DNA of 64,000 nt from the NCBI RefSeq assembly GCF_006770285.1, contig NZ_CP017195.1, positions 992,001 to 1,056,000 on the forward strand. Reading direction: 5' to 3'. Positions within the stretch are counted from its first letter, which is position 1; each line of letters begins with the position of its first letter. A program made the translations under genes and the position numbers. Positions 49,544 through 60,042 of this stretch are shown here, piece by piece. A model generated the notes under the pieces. The model worked only from the letters and a program-made list of their open reading frames with translations, ran no database searches and was not told where the DNA came from. This DNA comes from Lactococcus paracarnosus (GTDB taxonomy: Bacteria; Bacillota; Bacilli; Lactobacillales; Streptococcaceae).

Positions 49544-50325
49544 CTAGCCTGATATGTTGCTTATTGCATATAAAAGGTGATCAATTTTTTGAGGATATCT
49601 GAGGGGGAGTTCAGACAAATCAGTGATGCAAGCACCAAGCTGATTATCTAATATAAAGTTAGAAAAAGGAGAAAATGTTGGTAAGATAACTGGTAGCTCT
49701 GCAGCCAAATAAAGACTGAGTTTGTGCGGGCTTTTGATGTTTTGATAGCGCTGATAGCTTGTATCATGATCACTGTCGCTATCCCATACAAGGCCGATAC
49801 CATTTTCGTGGCCTTTTACCAAAAACAGAGATCTGTTGCATGCAGGTCTTAAGCCAGCTTGCCTTTGTCAACGTACCCGCATAAAGCAACTGAGGGGTGA
49901 GCAGGCGCTCTGGTATGGTAGCTGTTGTTAAATAATCAAATAGGCCTAAGATAAAGGTAGGGACTGGGCTAGCTAATGCGTCAGCCATTTGTTTTGTATG
50001 AACGACTAGGCCATCTGACTGGTGGAGTAGTGCATATTCACGATCGCAAGTTGGACGGTTGGCTAGTCTTAGGGGTTCAAAATCATGAATCAACAAGATG
50101 AATGTCGCATCTGTCTGTTTGACAGCTTATTGGAAATTTTTTCGAATGCCAAGGGTAAATAACTTGGATACTGATGACTAATGAGGCCAACTGAGCTTGC
50201 ATCAGGTGATTGACTTGCCCAATATATCAACAGCTCTTGCTAGCTGACTTGTTTTGCTATATGGCTATGTCATCTTTTGGTTTTGTTGCCCCAATAGTCA
50301 TCCATGGTTCAATCGTATGTGTCAT
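49544..50325 (-). pseudogene. Decayed glycosyltransferase (galactofuranosyltransferase-like) gene
   Basis: Three minus-strand fragments together resemble one GT-B-type sugar transferase. The head at 50325 (MTHTIEPWMTIGATKPKDDI) runs into TAG and further stops. The middle (50096-49840) reads LIHDFEPLR, FDYL and LLYAGTLTKASWLK. The tail in another frame (49822-49544) reads GIGLVWDSDSD, YNIKSPHKLSLYLAAELPV-like sequence and ACITDLSEL. Stops, at least one frameshift and a total length of about 260 codons against more than 320 in intact relatives show that it is broken. Intact versions add sugars to surface polysaccharide. It has no neighbours of its pathway here. Confidence 0.8.
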
Positions 50326-50470
50326 ATAATTCATACTTATAGTTTATCATGTTCTGCTAAATTAAGGCTAAGTAGTTCATAAAATTAGGGAATTCGTGAC
50401 TGGGTAATGGCAAAAAATAGCGTTTTACGGTATAATTGACAGAGGTAGTTTAAAAAATATGAGGTGAGTG

Positions 50471-50983
50471 ATGATTGCAGGAATTTGGGCAGAAGACGCG
50501 CAAGGGTTGATTGGTGTTAATGGTACGTTGCCGTGGTCTCTACCCGCAGAGCTGCGTCACTTTAAAGACACAACGATGGGTCAGGTTATCCTAATGGGCC
50601 GCAAGACCTTTGATGGGATGAAGCAACGGACATTACCAGGTCGGACAACGATCGTAATGACTCGGGATAAAAGCTACACGGTAGCTGATAAATCAGTCCT
50701 CATATTTCATGAACCAGAAGCTGTTTTAGCCTGGTACGCGGCACAAAGTCCTGAATCAGCAAAAGACTTATACATTATTGGTGGTGCAGAGATGTTTCAG
50801 GTATTTAACAAGTCGCTAGACCGCTTATATCGGACGATTGTTTCAGGCGTTTTTGAGGGAGATACTTACTTTCCTGATGTGATTCAGTTTGGTCATTTTT
50901 CTGAACTGTCATCTACTACCCATCCTAAAGATCCAGAAAATAAATACGGTTTTACAGTTAAAACCTACGAGAAGAATAAATAA
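50471..50983 (+). CDS. folA: Dihydrofolate reductase
   Basis: Reduces dihydrofolate to tetrahydrofolate with NADPH and is the target of trimethoprim. 170 residues. The N terminus is MIAGIWAEDAQGLIGVNGTLPW, with the substrate/NADPH motifs LPAELRHFKDTT, ILMGRKTFDGM and YIIGGAEMFQVF. The ATG at 50471 follows GAGGTGA closely, and a GTG one codon upstream is also possible. Its stop overlaps the next ATG by one base (TAATG), so it is coupled to a small membrane protein gene and to clpX behind it. Confidence 0.96.
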   Translation: MIAGIWAEDAQGLIGVNGTLPWSLPAELRHFKDTTMGQVILMGRKTFDGMKQRTLPGRTTIVMTRDKSYTVADKSVLIFHEPEAVLAWYAAQSPESAKDLYIIGGAEMFQVFNKSLDRLYRTIVSGVFEGDTYFPDVIQFGHFSELSSTTHPKDPENKYGFTVKTYEKNK

Positions 50984-51153
50984 TGGAAAAATCAATATTT
51001 GGCGTTTTTACGGCTGTCTTAGCTTGGATTTGTGTTATCTGTGCAGTACAATGTTTCCGCAAGAAAAAGTTTGGTCTTGCGATTTTATTTTTATTGTGTG
51101 CGTTCACGAATCTGGTGAATTCAATTCATGCAGTCTATCAAACACTCTTTTAA
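50983..51153 (+). CDS. Small conserved membrane protein between folA and clpX
   Basis: 56-residue protein with two hydrophobic helices (about 5-23 and 31-46) separated by RKKK, so a hairpin membrane topology is likely. The start overlaps the folA stop in TAATG. A similar short membrane protein sits at this place in other lactococci and streptococci, which supports it being a real gene. Function is unknown. Confidence 0.8.
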   Translation: MEKSIFGVFTAVLAWICVICAVQCFRKKKFGLAILFLLCAFTNLVNSIHAVYQTLF

Positions 51154-51188
51154 GGGTAAGCATTTAGAAAAGGAACTAGCAAAATCAA

Positions 51189-52406
51189 ATGATAAATAAA
51201 GATCAGATATTTTGTTCATTTTGTGGTAAATCACAAGACGAAGTCAAGAAAATTATTGCCGGCAGCGATGTCTTTATCTGTAATGAATGTGTTGAATTAT
51301 CAATGGACATTCTACGTGAAGAATTCAAGGATGACCTATCTTCTGATATGTTAGACAGTAAGACGCCAAAAGAATTACTTGCGATCTTAAATGACTATGT
51401 TATCGGACAAGATACAGCTAAACGTGCTTTATCTGTTGCTGTTTATAATCACTATAAACGTATTAATTTTGTAGCCAGTAAAGCAGACGATGACATTGAA
51501 CTCCAAAAATCAAATATTTTGATGATTGGGCCAACTGGATCAGGAAAAACATTCCTAGCCCAAACCTTGGCTAGGTCTCTAAATGTCCCATTTGCGATCG
51601 CAGATGCAACGAGTCTGACTGAAGCGGGCTATGTTGGGGAAGATGTTGAAAATATCCTCCTCAAATTGCTACAGGCGGCAGACTATAATGTTGACCGGGC
51701 CCAACGTGGGATTATCTATGTAGATGAAATCGATAAAATCGCTAAAAAATCGGAAAATGTATCGATTACCCGTGATGTATCTGGTGAAGGTGTGCAGCAA
51801 GCCTTACTAAAAATCATCGAGGGTACAGTAGCGAGTGTCCCACCACAAGGTGGTCGTAAACACCCGAATCAAGAAATGATTCAGCTAGATACTAAAAATA
51901 TTTTGTTTATCGTGGGTGGCGCCTTTGACGGGATCGAAGAAATCGTGAAGCAACGTTTAGGTGAAAAAGTGATTGGCTTTGGATTTAATAATAAAGCCTT
52001 ATCAGAGGATTCGTCTTATATGCAAGAGATCGTTGCTGAAGATATCCAAAAATTTGGCTTAATTCCTGAGTTTATCGGGAGATTACCGATTGTTGCGGCA
52101 CTTGAATCTTTAACAGAAGATGATTTGATTCATATTTTAACGCAACCTAAAAATGCTTTAGTTAAACAGTACCAACGCCTATTGAGCTTTGATGATGTTG
52201 AGCTAGCCTTCGAAGAAGACGCGCTCAAAGCCATTGCACAAAAAGCCATTACACGTAAAACAGGTGCGCGTGGACTTCGCTCGATTATAGAAGAAGTGAT
52301 GATGGACGTTATGTTTGAAATCCCTAGTATGAATGGGATTACAAAAGTCGTGATTACGGAAGCAGCTGTTTTAGGAACTAATGAACCGTTACTAATCGGT
52401 GCTTAA
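51189..52406 (+). CDS. clpX: ATP-dependent Clp protease ATP-binding subunit ClpX
   Basis: AAA+ unfoldase that feeds substrates to ClpP. 405 residues. The N-terminal zinc-binding domain ([11 protein letters not shown]...ICNECVEL, two CxxC pairs) precedes Walker A ([13 protein letters not shown] near 115) and Walker B ([11 protein letters not shown] near 178). It also has the IGF loop for ClpP docking (EKVIGFGF), pore and sensor motifs ([15 protein letters not shown]). It is co-transcribed with folA and the small membrane protein. Confidence 0.98.
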   Translation: MINKDQIFCSFCGKSQDEVKKIIAGSDVFICNECVELSMDILREEFKDDLSSDMLDSKTPKELLAILNDYVIGQDTAKRALSVAVYNHYKRINFVASKADDDIELQKSNILMIGPTGSGKTFLAQTLARSLNVPFAIADATSLTEAGYVGEDVENILLKLLQAADYNVDRAQRGIIYVDEIDKIAKKSENVSITRDVSGEGVQQALLKIIEGTVASVPPQGGRKHPNQEMIQLDTKNILFIVGGAFDGIEEIVKQRLGEKVIGFGFNNKALSEDSSYMQEIVAEDIQKFGLIPEFIGRLPIVAALESLTEDDLIHILTQPKNALVKQYQRLLSFDDVELAFEEDALKAIAQKAITRKTGARGLRSIIEEVMMDVMFEIPSMNGITKVVITEAAVLGTNEPLLIGA

Positions 52407-52414
52407 TGACAAGA

Positions 52415-52446
52415 AAAGAACGCATAATTGCGCTCTTTCCTTTTAT
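52415..52446 (+). terminator. Hairpin between clpX and engB
   Basis: AAAGAACGCA pairs with TGCGCTCTTT around TAAT and is followed by CCTTTTA. It lies 9 bp after the clpX stop and would partly insulate engB. Confidence 0.65.
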
Positions 52447-52459
52447 AGAAATGAGACTC

Positions 52460-53050
52460 ATGAAATTTAATATCCATAATGTCAGTTTGACAATTTCTGC
52501 TGCATCAAGCAAGCAGTATCCTGATACAGACTGGCCAGAGATTGCACTTGCTGGTCGTTCAAATGTTGGTAAATCAAGCTTTATCAATACCTTACTTAAC
52601 CGTAAAAACTTTGCGCGTACATCAGGTAGACCTGGTAAAACACAGTTGCTTAACTTTTTCAATATCGATGATACCTTACACTTTGTCGATGTACCAGGCT
52701 ATGGTTATGCACGTGTTTCTAAAAAAGAACGTGAGAAATGGGGAGGGCTAATAGAAGAATATTTGACGACCCGTCCTAATCTTCGTGCGGTTGTGAGCTT
52801 AGTTGATATGCGTCATGAACCATCTACTGAGGATATTCAAATGTATGAATTCCTTAAGTATTATGAAATTCCAGTTATTTTAGTTGCGACTAAGGCTGAT
52901 AAGATTAAACGTGGCAAGTGGAACAAACATGAAAGTGTCATTAAAAAGGCCTTACAGTTTGATAGTACTGATGACTTCATCATTTTTTCAAGTTTTGATA
53001 AAACAGGTTTGGATGAGGCGTGGCGTGTGATTGAGGAATTTATAGACTAA
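52460..53050 (+). CDS. engB: Ribosome biogenesis GTP-binding protein EngB/YsxC
   Basis: Essential GTPase needed for 50S subunit assembly. About 196 residues. G1 is [17 protein letters not shown]2/switch I is [14 protein letters not shown]3 is [13 protein letters not shown] and G4 is [12 protein letters not shown] choose the ATG at 52460 ([21 protein letters not shown]), as in relatives. The frame is open back to 52406 but that part passes through the hairpin at 52415 and is not family-like. clpX-engB adjacency is common in lactococci and streptococci. Confidence 0.96.
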   Translation: MKFNIHNVSLTISAASSKQYPDTDWPEIALAGRSNVGKSSFINTLLNRKNFARTSGRPGKTQLLNFFNIDDTLHFVDVPGYGYARVSKKEREKWGGLIEEYLTTRPNLRAVVSLVDMRHEPSTEDIQMYEFLKYYEIPVILVATKADKIKRGKWNKHESVIKKALQFDSTDDFIIFSSFDKTGLDEAWRVIEEFID

Positions 53051-53183
53051 ATGACACGAGAAGTTATCAATAGGATGGAAATAGTCTGAAAATTCTGCTA
53101 TAATTTAGCTAATGCCAGTTGATCGCTGGTTTAATCAAAATTAAATAGTATTTAACTTAATCGGATAAAGGAGTTTAAGATTT

Positions 53184-54464
53184 ATGACAGTCAACATCGC
53201 TTTACTTGGATTTGGGACAGTAGCCAGTGGTATTCCATTTTTATTAAAAGAAAATGGTGAAAAAATCACCTCAGCTGCCTGTACGGATATCAGTATCTCA
53301 AAAGTTTTAGTCAGAGATGAAGCAGAAAAAAGTGCCTTATTGGCACAAGGGCATGATTATAACTTCGTGACGGATATCAACGCTATCTTGACGGATCCAT
53401 CAGTTCATATTGTCGTTGAGCTTATGGGACGTATTGAACCAGCCAAAACATTTATTTCTCAAGCGCTTGAGGCTAAGAAGCATGTTGTGACAGCTAATAA
53501 AGATTTACTTGCCATGCATGGCTCGGAATTATTAGCTATCGCTTCTGCTAATCAAGTGGCACTCTACTATGAAGCAGCAGTAGCAGGTGGTATTCCTATC
53601 TTGAGAACACTAGCAAGTGCTTATACGTCTGACAAGATTACAAAAGTGCTTGGTGTTGTCAATGGCACCAGTAATTTCATGATGACCAAAATGGTAGATG
53701 AAGGCTGGACGTATGATCAAGCATTAGCAGAAGCAAGCCGTCTAGGCTATGCTGAATCTGATCCAACCAATGATGTTGACGGGATTGATGCTGCTTATAA
53801 GATGGTGATTCTGAGTCAATTTGCTTTTGGTATGACCATTAAGTTTGATGATGTCCGCCATGAAGGCATTCGCAATATCACACCAGCTGACGTTAAATTA
53901 GCACAGAAATTGGGCTTCGTAATTAAGTTAGTTGGTGAAATTGTTGAGCGTGAGTCTGGTATTTATGCAGAAGTCGTGCCAACCTTCCTACCTAAAACAC
54001 ACCAATTAGCAACAGTTAATGGTGTCATGAATGCAGTCTTTGTTGAATCTATTGGTATTGGTGAGGCCATGTTTTATGGACCTGGTGCTGGTCAAAAGCC
54101 AACAGCTGCCTCTGTTGTTGCTGATATTATTCAACTAGCTATGAGTGTAGCAGAAGGCTATTCAGCACCGCCATTTAATATCTTTGCGCGTGAAACAGTC
54201 TATGCTAAAAATGAAGATTTGTTAGATAAGTATTATTTTGCCATCGAAACTGAGGACAAATCTGGTCAACTTTTACGCCTTGCAGAGCTCTTCCATGCAG
54301 AAAATGTCTCATTTGAACAAGTTTTCCAAGATAAAATTAGTGATCATGTTGCAACGATTGCTATCATTTCACATCAAATGGACTTGAATCAATTTGATAA
54401 TTTGGTAGCTAAAATTTCATCACTTGATGGATTTACACTACGTAATACGATTAAAGTAATCTAA
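53184..54464 (+). CDS. hom: Homoserine dehydrogenase
   Basis: Reduces aspartate semialdehyde to homoserine for threonine and methionine synthesis. 426 residues. The NAD(P) motif is LLGFGTVASGIPFLL, the catalytic block is YYEAAVAGGIPILRTL and GVVNGTSNFMMTKM, with ANKDLLAMHG between. A C-terminal ACT domain (FAIETEDKSGQLLRLAELF) suggests threonine feedback. TAAAGGAG is the ribosome site and TATAAT near 53098 a likely -10. thrB follows 12 bp later. Confidence 0.97.
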   Translation: MTVNIALLGFGTVASGIPFLLKENGEKITSAACTDISISKVLVRDEAEKSALLAQGHDYNFVTDINAILTDPSVHIVVELMGRIEPAKTFISQALEAKKHVVTANKDLLAMHGSELLAIASANQVALYYEAAVAGGIPILRTLASAYTSDKITKVLGVVNGTSNFMMTKMVDEGWTYDQALAEASRLGYAESDPTNDVDGIDAAYKMVILSQFAFGMTIKFDDVRHEGIRNITPADVKLAQKLGFVIKLVGEIVERESGIYAEVVPTFLPKTHQLATVNGVMNAVFVESIGIGEAMFYGPGAGQKPTAASVVADIIQLAMSVAEGYSAPPFNIFARETVYAKNEDLLDKYYFAIETEDKSGQLLRLAELFHAENVSFEQVFQDKISDHVATIAIISHQMDLNQFDNLVAKISSLDGFTLRNTIKVI

Positions 54465-54476
54465 AGGGTAAGATAT

Positions 54477-55349
54477 ATGACTTTGATAATTTCAGTGCCA
54501 GCGACATCAGCTAATCTTGGGCCAGGGTTTGATTCGGTTGGACTTGCAGTATCGCTTTACCTAAATATAGAGGTGCTTGAGCCATCAAGTAACTGGGAGA
54601 TTGAGCATCGTCTAGGGAAGAAATTACCTAGCGATGAGCGAAATCTCTTAATCAAGACGGCCTTGAAAGTCTGTCCAGATCTGTTACCTCATCGGCTAAA
54701 GATGACCAGTAATATTCCCTTAGCAAGAGGGCTTGGGTCGTCAAGTTCAGTCATTGTGGCTGGGATTGAGTTGGCCAACCAACTCGGACATCTGGAGTTA
54801 TCAGCTGACACGAAGTTGGCTATCGCGACAAAAATAGAAGGACATCCAGATAATGTGGCACCGGCTATTTTTGGTGGTCTTGTTATTGCCCAAAGTTTTG
54901 CTGGTAAGACGAGCTATGTGGCGGCTAAGATGCCTCCGACAGGTTTACTTGCTTTCATCCCAAAATACGAGTTAAAAACAAGAGATTCTCGTCGTGTCTT
55001 ACCAAGTGAGTTTGCCTATAAAGAAGCAGTCGCAGCAAGCGCCATATCAAACGTTGCCATCGCAGCTCTTCTAACAGGAGATTTAAAGTTGGCTGGTCAA
55101 CTAATGGCAGCAGATAGGTTTCATGAACCCTATCGTAGTCCACTAGTCCCTGAGTTTAAAATGATTCGTCAACTTGCCGAACAGCTCGGTGCCTATACAA
55201 CCTATCTGTCAGGGGCAGGGCCTACTGTCATGGTCTTAGCAACACCGGACGTGATAAAAAAAATAAAAGCAAGTCTCTTATCAGAAAAAATAGCTGGTCG
55301 ACTAGTAGAATTAAAAGTCGATACAAGAGGTATACAAGTTAAAAACTAA
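54477..55349 (+). CDS. thrB: Homoserine kinase
   Basis: Phosphorylates homoserine for threonine synthesis. 290 residues of the GHMP kinase family. The N-terminal [21 protein letters not shown] block and the ATP-binding [21 protein letters not shown] motif are both complete. The C-terminal [11 protein letters not shown] is also present. It is the second gene of a hom-thrB operon that ends at a strong terminator. thrC is not in the window. Confidence 0.97.
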   Translation: MTLIISVPATSANLGPGFDSVGLAVSLYLNIEVLEPSSNWEIEHRLGKKLPSDERNLLIKTALKVCPDLLPHRLKMTSNIPLARGLGSSSSVIVAGIELANQLGHLELSADTKLAIATKIEGHPDNVAPAIFGGLVIAQSFAGKTSYVAAKMPPTGLLAFIPKYELKTRDSRRVLPSEFAYKEAVAASAISNVAIAALLTGDLKLAGQLMAADRFHEPYRSPLVPEFKMIRQLAEQLGAYTTYLSGAGPTVMVLATPDVIKKIKASLLSEKIAGRLVELKVDTRGIQVKN

Positions 55350-55377
55350 GGGAACGACGCGTTCTCCTTAGTTTTTT
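55341..55377 (+). terminator. Terminator after thrB
   Basis: AAAAACTAAGG pairs with CCTTAGTTTTT around an inner AACG/CGTT stem. The left arm includes the thrB stop codon. Confidence 0.9.
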
Positions 55378-55399
55378 AAACTTTAAGTAAAGGAAAAAT

Positions 55400-56287
55400 A
55401 TGAAAAAAGGACTATTATTAGCAGTGGGATCCTATGTTTCTTGGGGATTTCTATCTTTATTTTGGAAATTATTAGGAAATGTTGATTCTTATGACGTTTT
55501 TTCTTATAGAATTCTGTCGACTATGCTGACGATGGTGGTCTATTTTTTTGTTTTTGGTAAAGTTGGTAAATTAAAGACCGAAGTTGTACAACTTGTTACG
55601 AATAGAAAAGAACTTACTAGTATGATAGCCGCAAGCTTTCTCATCTCAATCAACTGGATTGTGTATATCTATGCCATTGCACATCATCAAGCTACTGCGG
55701 CAAGTCTTGGTTACTATATTAATCCCTTATTTTCTGTACTACTAGCTGTTGTATTATTAAAAGAAACACTTGATAACTATACCAAAATCTCCTTATTCTT
55801 AGCAGTGAGTGGGGTGGTCATACTTGCAGTGCAAGGGGGCCATCTGCCAATTATATCCATCATCTTACCTTTATCATTTGGAACATATGGCTTTATCAAG
55901 AAAAATGTTGTGCTATCAAGTGATGTTGCCATGCTTGTCGAAACGCTTGTGATTACACCTTTTATTCTGGTCTATCTCTTCTTTTTTGCCCAACATAGCT
56001 TGCTAGACTATAGTGCAAACCAACTAGGCCTGCTGTTAATATCGGGAATCATTACAGCAATCCCTTTATTGTTGTTTTCAGAAGCTTTAAAAAGAGCACC
56101 ACTGAATGTCGTTGGTTTTGTGCAATATCTCAATCCAACGATTCAGTTAGCGATTGCCATCTTCCTATTTCATGAACCCTTTAAATTCGAGAATTTATAC
56201 GGTTTCCTTGCCATCTGGTTAGCTATCATTGTCTTTATCATCGGTCAGATTATAGTGATCAAAAAAACTAGAATTATGATAAAATAG
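55400..56287 (+). CDS. rarD: EamA/RarD-family membrane transporter
   Basis: 295-residue protein with about ten hydrophobic helices in two EamA halves. The N terminus (LLAVGSYVSWGFLSLFWKLL) and INWIVYIYAIAHHQATAASLGYYINPL are characteristic of the RarD branch of the drug/metabolite transporter superfamily. The substrate is unknown. The symbol reflects family membership and does not imply chloramphenicol resistance. AAGGAAAAAT is the ribosome site. It stands alone between hom-thrB and murB. Confidence 0.9.
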   Translation: MKKGLLLAVGSYVSWGFLSLFWKLLGNVDSYDVFSYRILSTMLTMVVYFFVFGKVGKLKTEVVQLVTNRKELTSMIAASFLISINWIVYIYAIAHHQATAASLGYYINPLFSVLLAVVLLKETLDNYTKISLFLAVSGVVILAVQGGHLPIISIILPLSFGTYGFIKKNVVLSSDVAMLVETLVITPFILVYLFFFAQHSLLDYSANQLGLLLISGIITAIPLLLFSEALKRAPLNVVGFVQYLNPTIQLAIAIFLFHEPFKFENLYGFLAIWLAIIVFIIGQIIVIKKTRIMIK

Positions 56288-56379
56288 AAGTGATTATAGA
56301 TGATACAATCAGTTTAAAAATACGTGTATTATCTAGCTTTTTATGTTACGAATTAAAAAATATTGTGAAATGAGTTCAA

Positions 56380-57294
56380 ATGTTAACTAAACTTGAAATA
56401 AATGAAAAACTATCTGATATAACTATAAAATACAATGAGAATCTTGCTAACTATACCTATACAAAAGTGGGTGGCCCTGCTGATTTTTTAGCCTTTCCAA
56501 CTGACAAAAAACAGTTACAAGCAATCGTAAGGCTTGCAAACGCGACACAGACCCCTTTTATCGTGCTCGGTAATGCCAGTAATCTCATCGTTCGAGATGG
56601 TGGGATACGTGGGTTTGTTATCTTACTTGAGAAAATGGATGCTGTGCGGGCAAATGGTTATGTAATTGAAGCACAAGCTGGTGCGAACTTGATCAAGACA
56701 ACCCAATTAGCCTTAGCTAATTCTTTGACTGGCTTTGAATTTGCCTGCGGAATTCCAGGATCTATCGGGGGTGCAGTCTTTATGAATGCGGGTGCTTACG
56801 GTGGTGAAGTGGCTAATATCTTGTCAAGTGTCCAAGTCATGGATCATACAGGTGAGTTTTCTGTTATCAGTGTAGAAGACTTACAGTTTGGTTATCGTAA
56901 ATCTCTTTTACAGAGCGAGCATTACATCGCGATTTCTGCTAAGTTTTCTTTATCAACTGGTGATCATCAGCTGATAAAAGCTGAGATGGATCGCTTGACC
57001 CATCTACGTGAGTTAAAACAGCCATTGGACTACCCAAGTTGTGGATCAGTCTTTAAAAGACCTGTTGGCTATTTTGCTGGCCAATTAATTCAGGATGCGA
57101 ACTTGCAAGGTCATCAGATTGGTGGCGTACAAGTATCTGAAAAACACGCTGGATTTATGATTAATTTAGGCCATGGTACAGCAAAAGACTATGAAGCCTT
57201 GATTGCTGATGTGATTGCACAAGTTGAACAAGCCTCTGGTGTTAGATTAGAGCCAGAAGTTAGAATATTAGGAGAAGAGACTCGTGACGCATAA
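56380..57294 (+). CDS. murB: UDP-N-acetylenolpyruvoylglucosamine reductase
   Basis: FAD- and NADPH-dependent reductase making UDP-N-acetylmuramate for peptidoglycan. 304 residues. The FAD-binding [20 protein letters not shown] block, [26 protein letters not shown] and the C-terminal substrate motif [10 protein letters not shown] (type II MurB serine region) are all present. It has a weak ribosome site. Its last 11 bases overlap the potA start, an arrangement also known from L. lactis. Confidence 0.97.
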   Translation: MLTKLEINEKLSDITIKYNENLANYTYTKVGGPADFLAFPTDKKQLQAIVRLANATQTPFIVLGNASNLIVRDGGIRGFVILLEKMDAVRANGYVIEAQAGANLIKTTQLALANSLTGFEFACGIPGSIGGAVFMNAGAYGGEVANILSSVQVMDHTGEFSVISVEDLQFGYRKSLLQSEHYIAISAKFSLSTGDHQLIKAEMDRLTHLRELKQPLDYPSCGSVFKRPVGYFAGQLIQDANLQGHQIGGVQVSEKHAGFMINLGHGTAKDYEALIADVIAQVEQASGVRLEPEVRILGEETRDA

Positions 57295-58447
57295 ACCGAT
57301 CATTAAATTTGAAAATGTGTCAAAGTCGTTTGATGATAATGGAGAGTTAATCCTAAAAGACATCAATTTTGAGTTAGAAAGCGGCAAGTTTTATACGCTA
57401 CTCGGCGCTTCAGGCTCTGGGAAGTCAACGATTCTAAATATCATTGCTGGTCTGACTGATGCGACGAGTGGGGATATCTACCTTGATGGTGAGCGAATAA
57501 ATGACGTACCGATTAATAAACGGGATGTCCATACAGTCTTTCAAAACTATGCACTTTTACCACATAAAAACGTCTTTGATAATATCGCCTTTCCACTCAA
57601 AATACGCAAGATCGATAAGCATGAAATCGAAAAGCGTGTCATGGAAGCACTAAAATTAGTTCGGCTAACAGGACTTGAACAGCGACGGATTCAAAAATTA
57701 TCCGGTGGTCAAAAACAACGGGTGGCCATTGCCAGAGCAATCATCAACCAACCTAAGGTTGTCCTACTAGATGAACCTTTAAGTGCCCTTGACTTAAAAC
57801 TGCGAACTGAAATGCAATATGAACTGCGTGCCTTACAGCAAAAACTAGGGATTACTTTTGTATTTGTTACCCATGATCAAGAAGAGGCCCTTGCGATGAG
57901 TGACTGGATTTTCATTATTAATGAAGGTGAAATCATCCAATCTGGTACACCAGTTGATATCTATGATGAACCGATTAACCGCTTTGTCGCGACCTTTATC
58001 GGGGAATCAAATATCGTTAAGGGCATCATGCTAGGTGACTATCTAGTCGAGTTTAATGGCAAAAAGTTTGAAGCCGTCGATGGTGGCATGCGACAAAATG
58101 AAGCCGTTGATGTCGTGATACGTCCTGAAGATTTGCGCCTAACTTTACCAGATGAAGGTAAGCTACTTGTTCGCGTTAAAACCCAGCTATTTCGGGGTGT
58201 GCATTATGAAATCATCGCTAGGGATGACTTAGGGCAAGAGTGGATGATCCACTCGACACGCCAAGCCATTGTTGGTGAAGTCATCGGACTTGACTTTGAT
58301 CCAGAAGATATTCATATCATGCGTCTGAATGAGACAGAAGAAGATTTTGATGCGCGGATTGAAGAATATGTAGAAGAAGAGACGATTGAGGCGGGCTTAA
58401 TCAATGCAATAGAAGAGGAGATGGTAGTCGATGGTACAAAAGACTAG
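57284..58447 (+). CDS. potA: Spermidine/putrescine ABC transporter ATP-binding protein
   Basis: ATPase that powers polyamine import. 387 residues. Walker A is [13 protein letters not shown] (about 38-50), the signature is [15 protein letters not shown], Walker B is [12 protein letters not shown], and a C-terminal TOBE regulatory domain starts near 240. The C terminus is acidic. The start is a GTG inside the murB 3' end with AGGAGAAGAGA upstream. It leads a polyamine operon in which potD is displaced by two extra genes. Confidence 0.96.
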   Translation: MTHKPIIKFENVSKSFDDNGELILKDINFELESGKFYTLLGASGSGKSTILNIIAGLTDATSGDIYLDGERINDVPINKRDVHTVFQNYALLPHKNVFDNIAFPLKIRKIDKHEIEKRVMEALKLVRLTGLEQRRIQKLSGGQKQRVAIARAIINQPKVVLLDEPLSALDLKLRTEMQYELRALQQKLGITFVFVTHDQEEALAMSDWIFIINEGEIIQSGTPVDIYDEPINRFVATFIGESNIVKGIMLGDYLVEFNGKKFEAVDGGMRQNEAVDVVIRPEDLRLTLPDEGKLLVRVKTQLFRGVHYEIIARDDLGQEWMIHSTRQAIVGEVIGLDFDPEDIHIMRLNETEEDFDARIEEYVEEETIEAGLINAIEEEMVVDGTKD

Positions 58448-58465
58448 TAACAACCCATATCAAAC

Positions 58466-59266
58466 ATGACTAAGAAAGTTTATTTATCTGCTTTACCTTA
58501 CTGTCTCTGGCTCTTTTTATTTGTTTTAGCGCCAATCGCTTTGTTGGTTTATAAATCATTTTTTGATATTCATAATCAATTGACGCTAGCCAATTATGCA
58601 ACCTATTTTACCAGCTGGACGTATTTAAAAATGTCACTTAATTCACTGATTTATGCAACGATCATCTCATTTGTGACACTGGTCGTTAGCTATCCAGCAG
58701 CTTACTTTTTAACAAAACTCAAACATAAGCAACTTTGGTTGATGCTGATTATCTTGCCGACTTGGATTAATCTCTTACTGAAAGCCTATGCCTTCATCGG
58801 TATTTTTGGTAAATCAGGTGCGGTCAATCAATTTCTATCTTTCTTTGGTATCGGTAGCCAACAATTGCTGTTTACAGATTTTGCCTTCATCTTTGTTGCC
58901 TCATACATTGAGATACCTTTTATGATTTTACCCATTTTTAATGCCATAGATGATATCGATCAGAATTTGGTTAAAGCAGGCTATGATTTGGGCGCAACAC
59001 GGCTTCAAAATTTCACCCAAATTATTTTTCCACTGTCAATGAATGGGGTAAGATCTGGTGTACAGGCTGTCTTTATTCCTAGTCTAAGCTTATTCATGTT
59101 GACGCGACTAATCGGTGGTAATCGAGTGATTACGCTTGGTACTGCCATAGAAGAACATTTTCTGGTCACACAAAACTGGGGAATGGGTGCAACGATCGGC
59201 ATGGTATTGATTGTGACGATGTTTATGGTCATGTTCTTGACTCGCAAGAGAGGGGATAAATCATGA
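58466..59266 (+). CDS. potB: Spermidine/putrescine ABC transporter permease PotB
   Basis: 266-residue membrane channel subunit with six helices. The EAA-type loop is NLVKAGYDLGATRLQNFTQIIFPLS (about 170-195). The ATG has no clear ribosome site of its own. Instead a 12-codon frame starting at an ATG at 58431, behind GAGGAG, ends in the TGA of ATGA at the potB start. This suggests translation by re-initiation. The potC start overlaps its stop (ATGA). Confidence 0.95.
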   Translation: MTKKVYLSALPYCLWLFLFVLAPIALLVYKSFFDIHNQLTLANYATYFTSWTYLKMSLNSLIYATIISFVTLVVSYPAAYFLTKLKHKQLWLMLIILPTWINLLLKAYAFIGIFGKSGAVNQFLSFFGIGSQQLLFTDFAFIFVASYIEIPFMILPIFNAIDDIDQNLVKAGYDLGATRLQNFTQIIFPLSMNGVRSGVQAVFIPSLSLFMLTRLIGGNRVITLGTAIEEHFLVTQNWGMGATIGMVLIVTMFMVMFLTRKRGDKS

Positions 59267-60042
59267 AACGACAGTTTAAATTTGAAAAAGCCTATCTGAT
59301 TTTTGTCTTTGCCTTGCTCTATCTGCCAATCTTTTATTTGATTTTCTATGCCTTTAACAAGAATGGCAATATGAATGCCTTTACTGGCTTCACCTTAACC
59401 TATTTTAAGGCCTTATTTGCGGACAGTCGGTTGATTTTGATCGTCGTACAAACCTTCTTCCTTGCTTTTTTGTCAGCCTTATTAGCGACAATTATCGGGA
59501 CTTTTGGCACGATTTATATACACCAGACCAAGGCAAGACGTCAGAATACCTTATTAGCCTTAAATAGTGTGCTATTAGTTTCACCAGATGTCATGATTGG
59601 GGCTAGTTTCCTGATTTTGATGACGTCAGTTGGCTTTAAACTGGGCTTTGCATCAGTCTTGTTGGCACATATCGCCTTTTCTATTCCTATCGTTGTATTA
59701 ATGGTTTTACCCAGACTGCAAGAAATGGACCAGGACATGGTAAATGCGGCTTATGATTTAGGGGCTAGCCATCGCCAAACGCTAAGCGAAGTGATTCTAC
59801 CCTTTTTGACACCAGGTGTCATCGCCGGTTTCTTTATGGCTTTTACCTACTCCTTGGATGATTTTGCGGTTACCTTTTTCGTAACAGGTAATGGCTTTTC
59901 CACTTTATCAGTCGAAATCTACTCAAGAGCACGCCATGGCATATCTCTAGAAATCAATGCACTATCAGCTCTCGTGTTTATGCTTTCAATTTTGCTTGTA
60001 ATCGGGTATTATATGATTATGAGGAGTTCAGATGAAAAATAA
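59263..60042 (+). CDS. potC: Spermidine/putrescine ABC transporter permease PotC
   Basis: 259-residue second channel subunit with six helices. The EAA loop MVNAAYDLGASHRQTLSEVILPFLTPG lies at about 162-188. It overlaps potB by 4 bp and the following TPM-domain gene by 11 bp, so all are translated together. Confidence 0.95.
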   Translation: MKRQFKFEKAYLIFVFALLYLPIFYLIFYAFNKNGNMNAFTGFTLTYFKALFADSRLILIVVQTFFLAFLSALLATIIGTFGTIYIHQTKARRQNTLLALNSVLLVSPDVMIGASFLILMTSVGFKLGFASVLLAHIAFSIPIVVLMVLPRLQEMDQDMVNAAYDLGASHRQTLSEVILPFLTPGVIAGFFMAFTYSLDDFAVTFFVTGNGFSTLSVEIYSRARHGISLEINALSALVFMLSILLVIGYYMIMRSSDEK

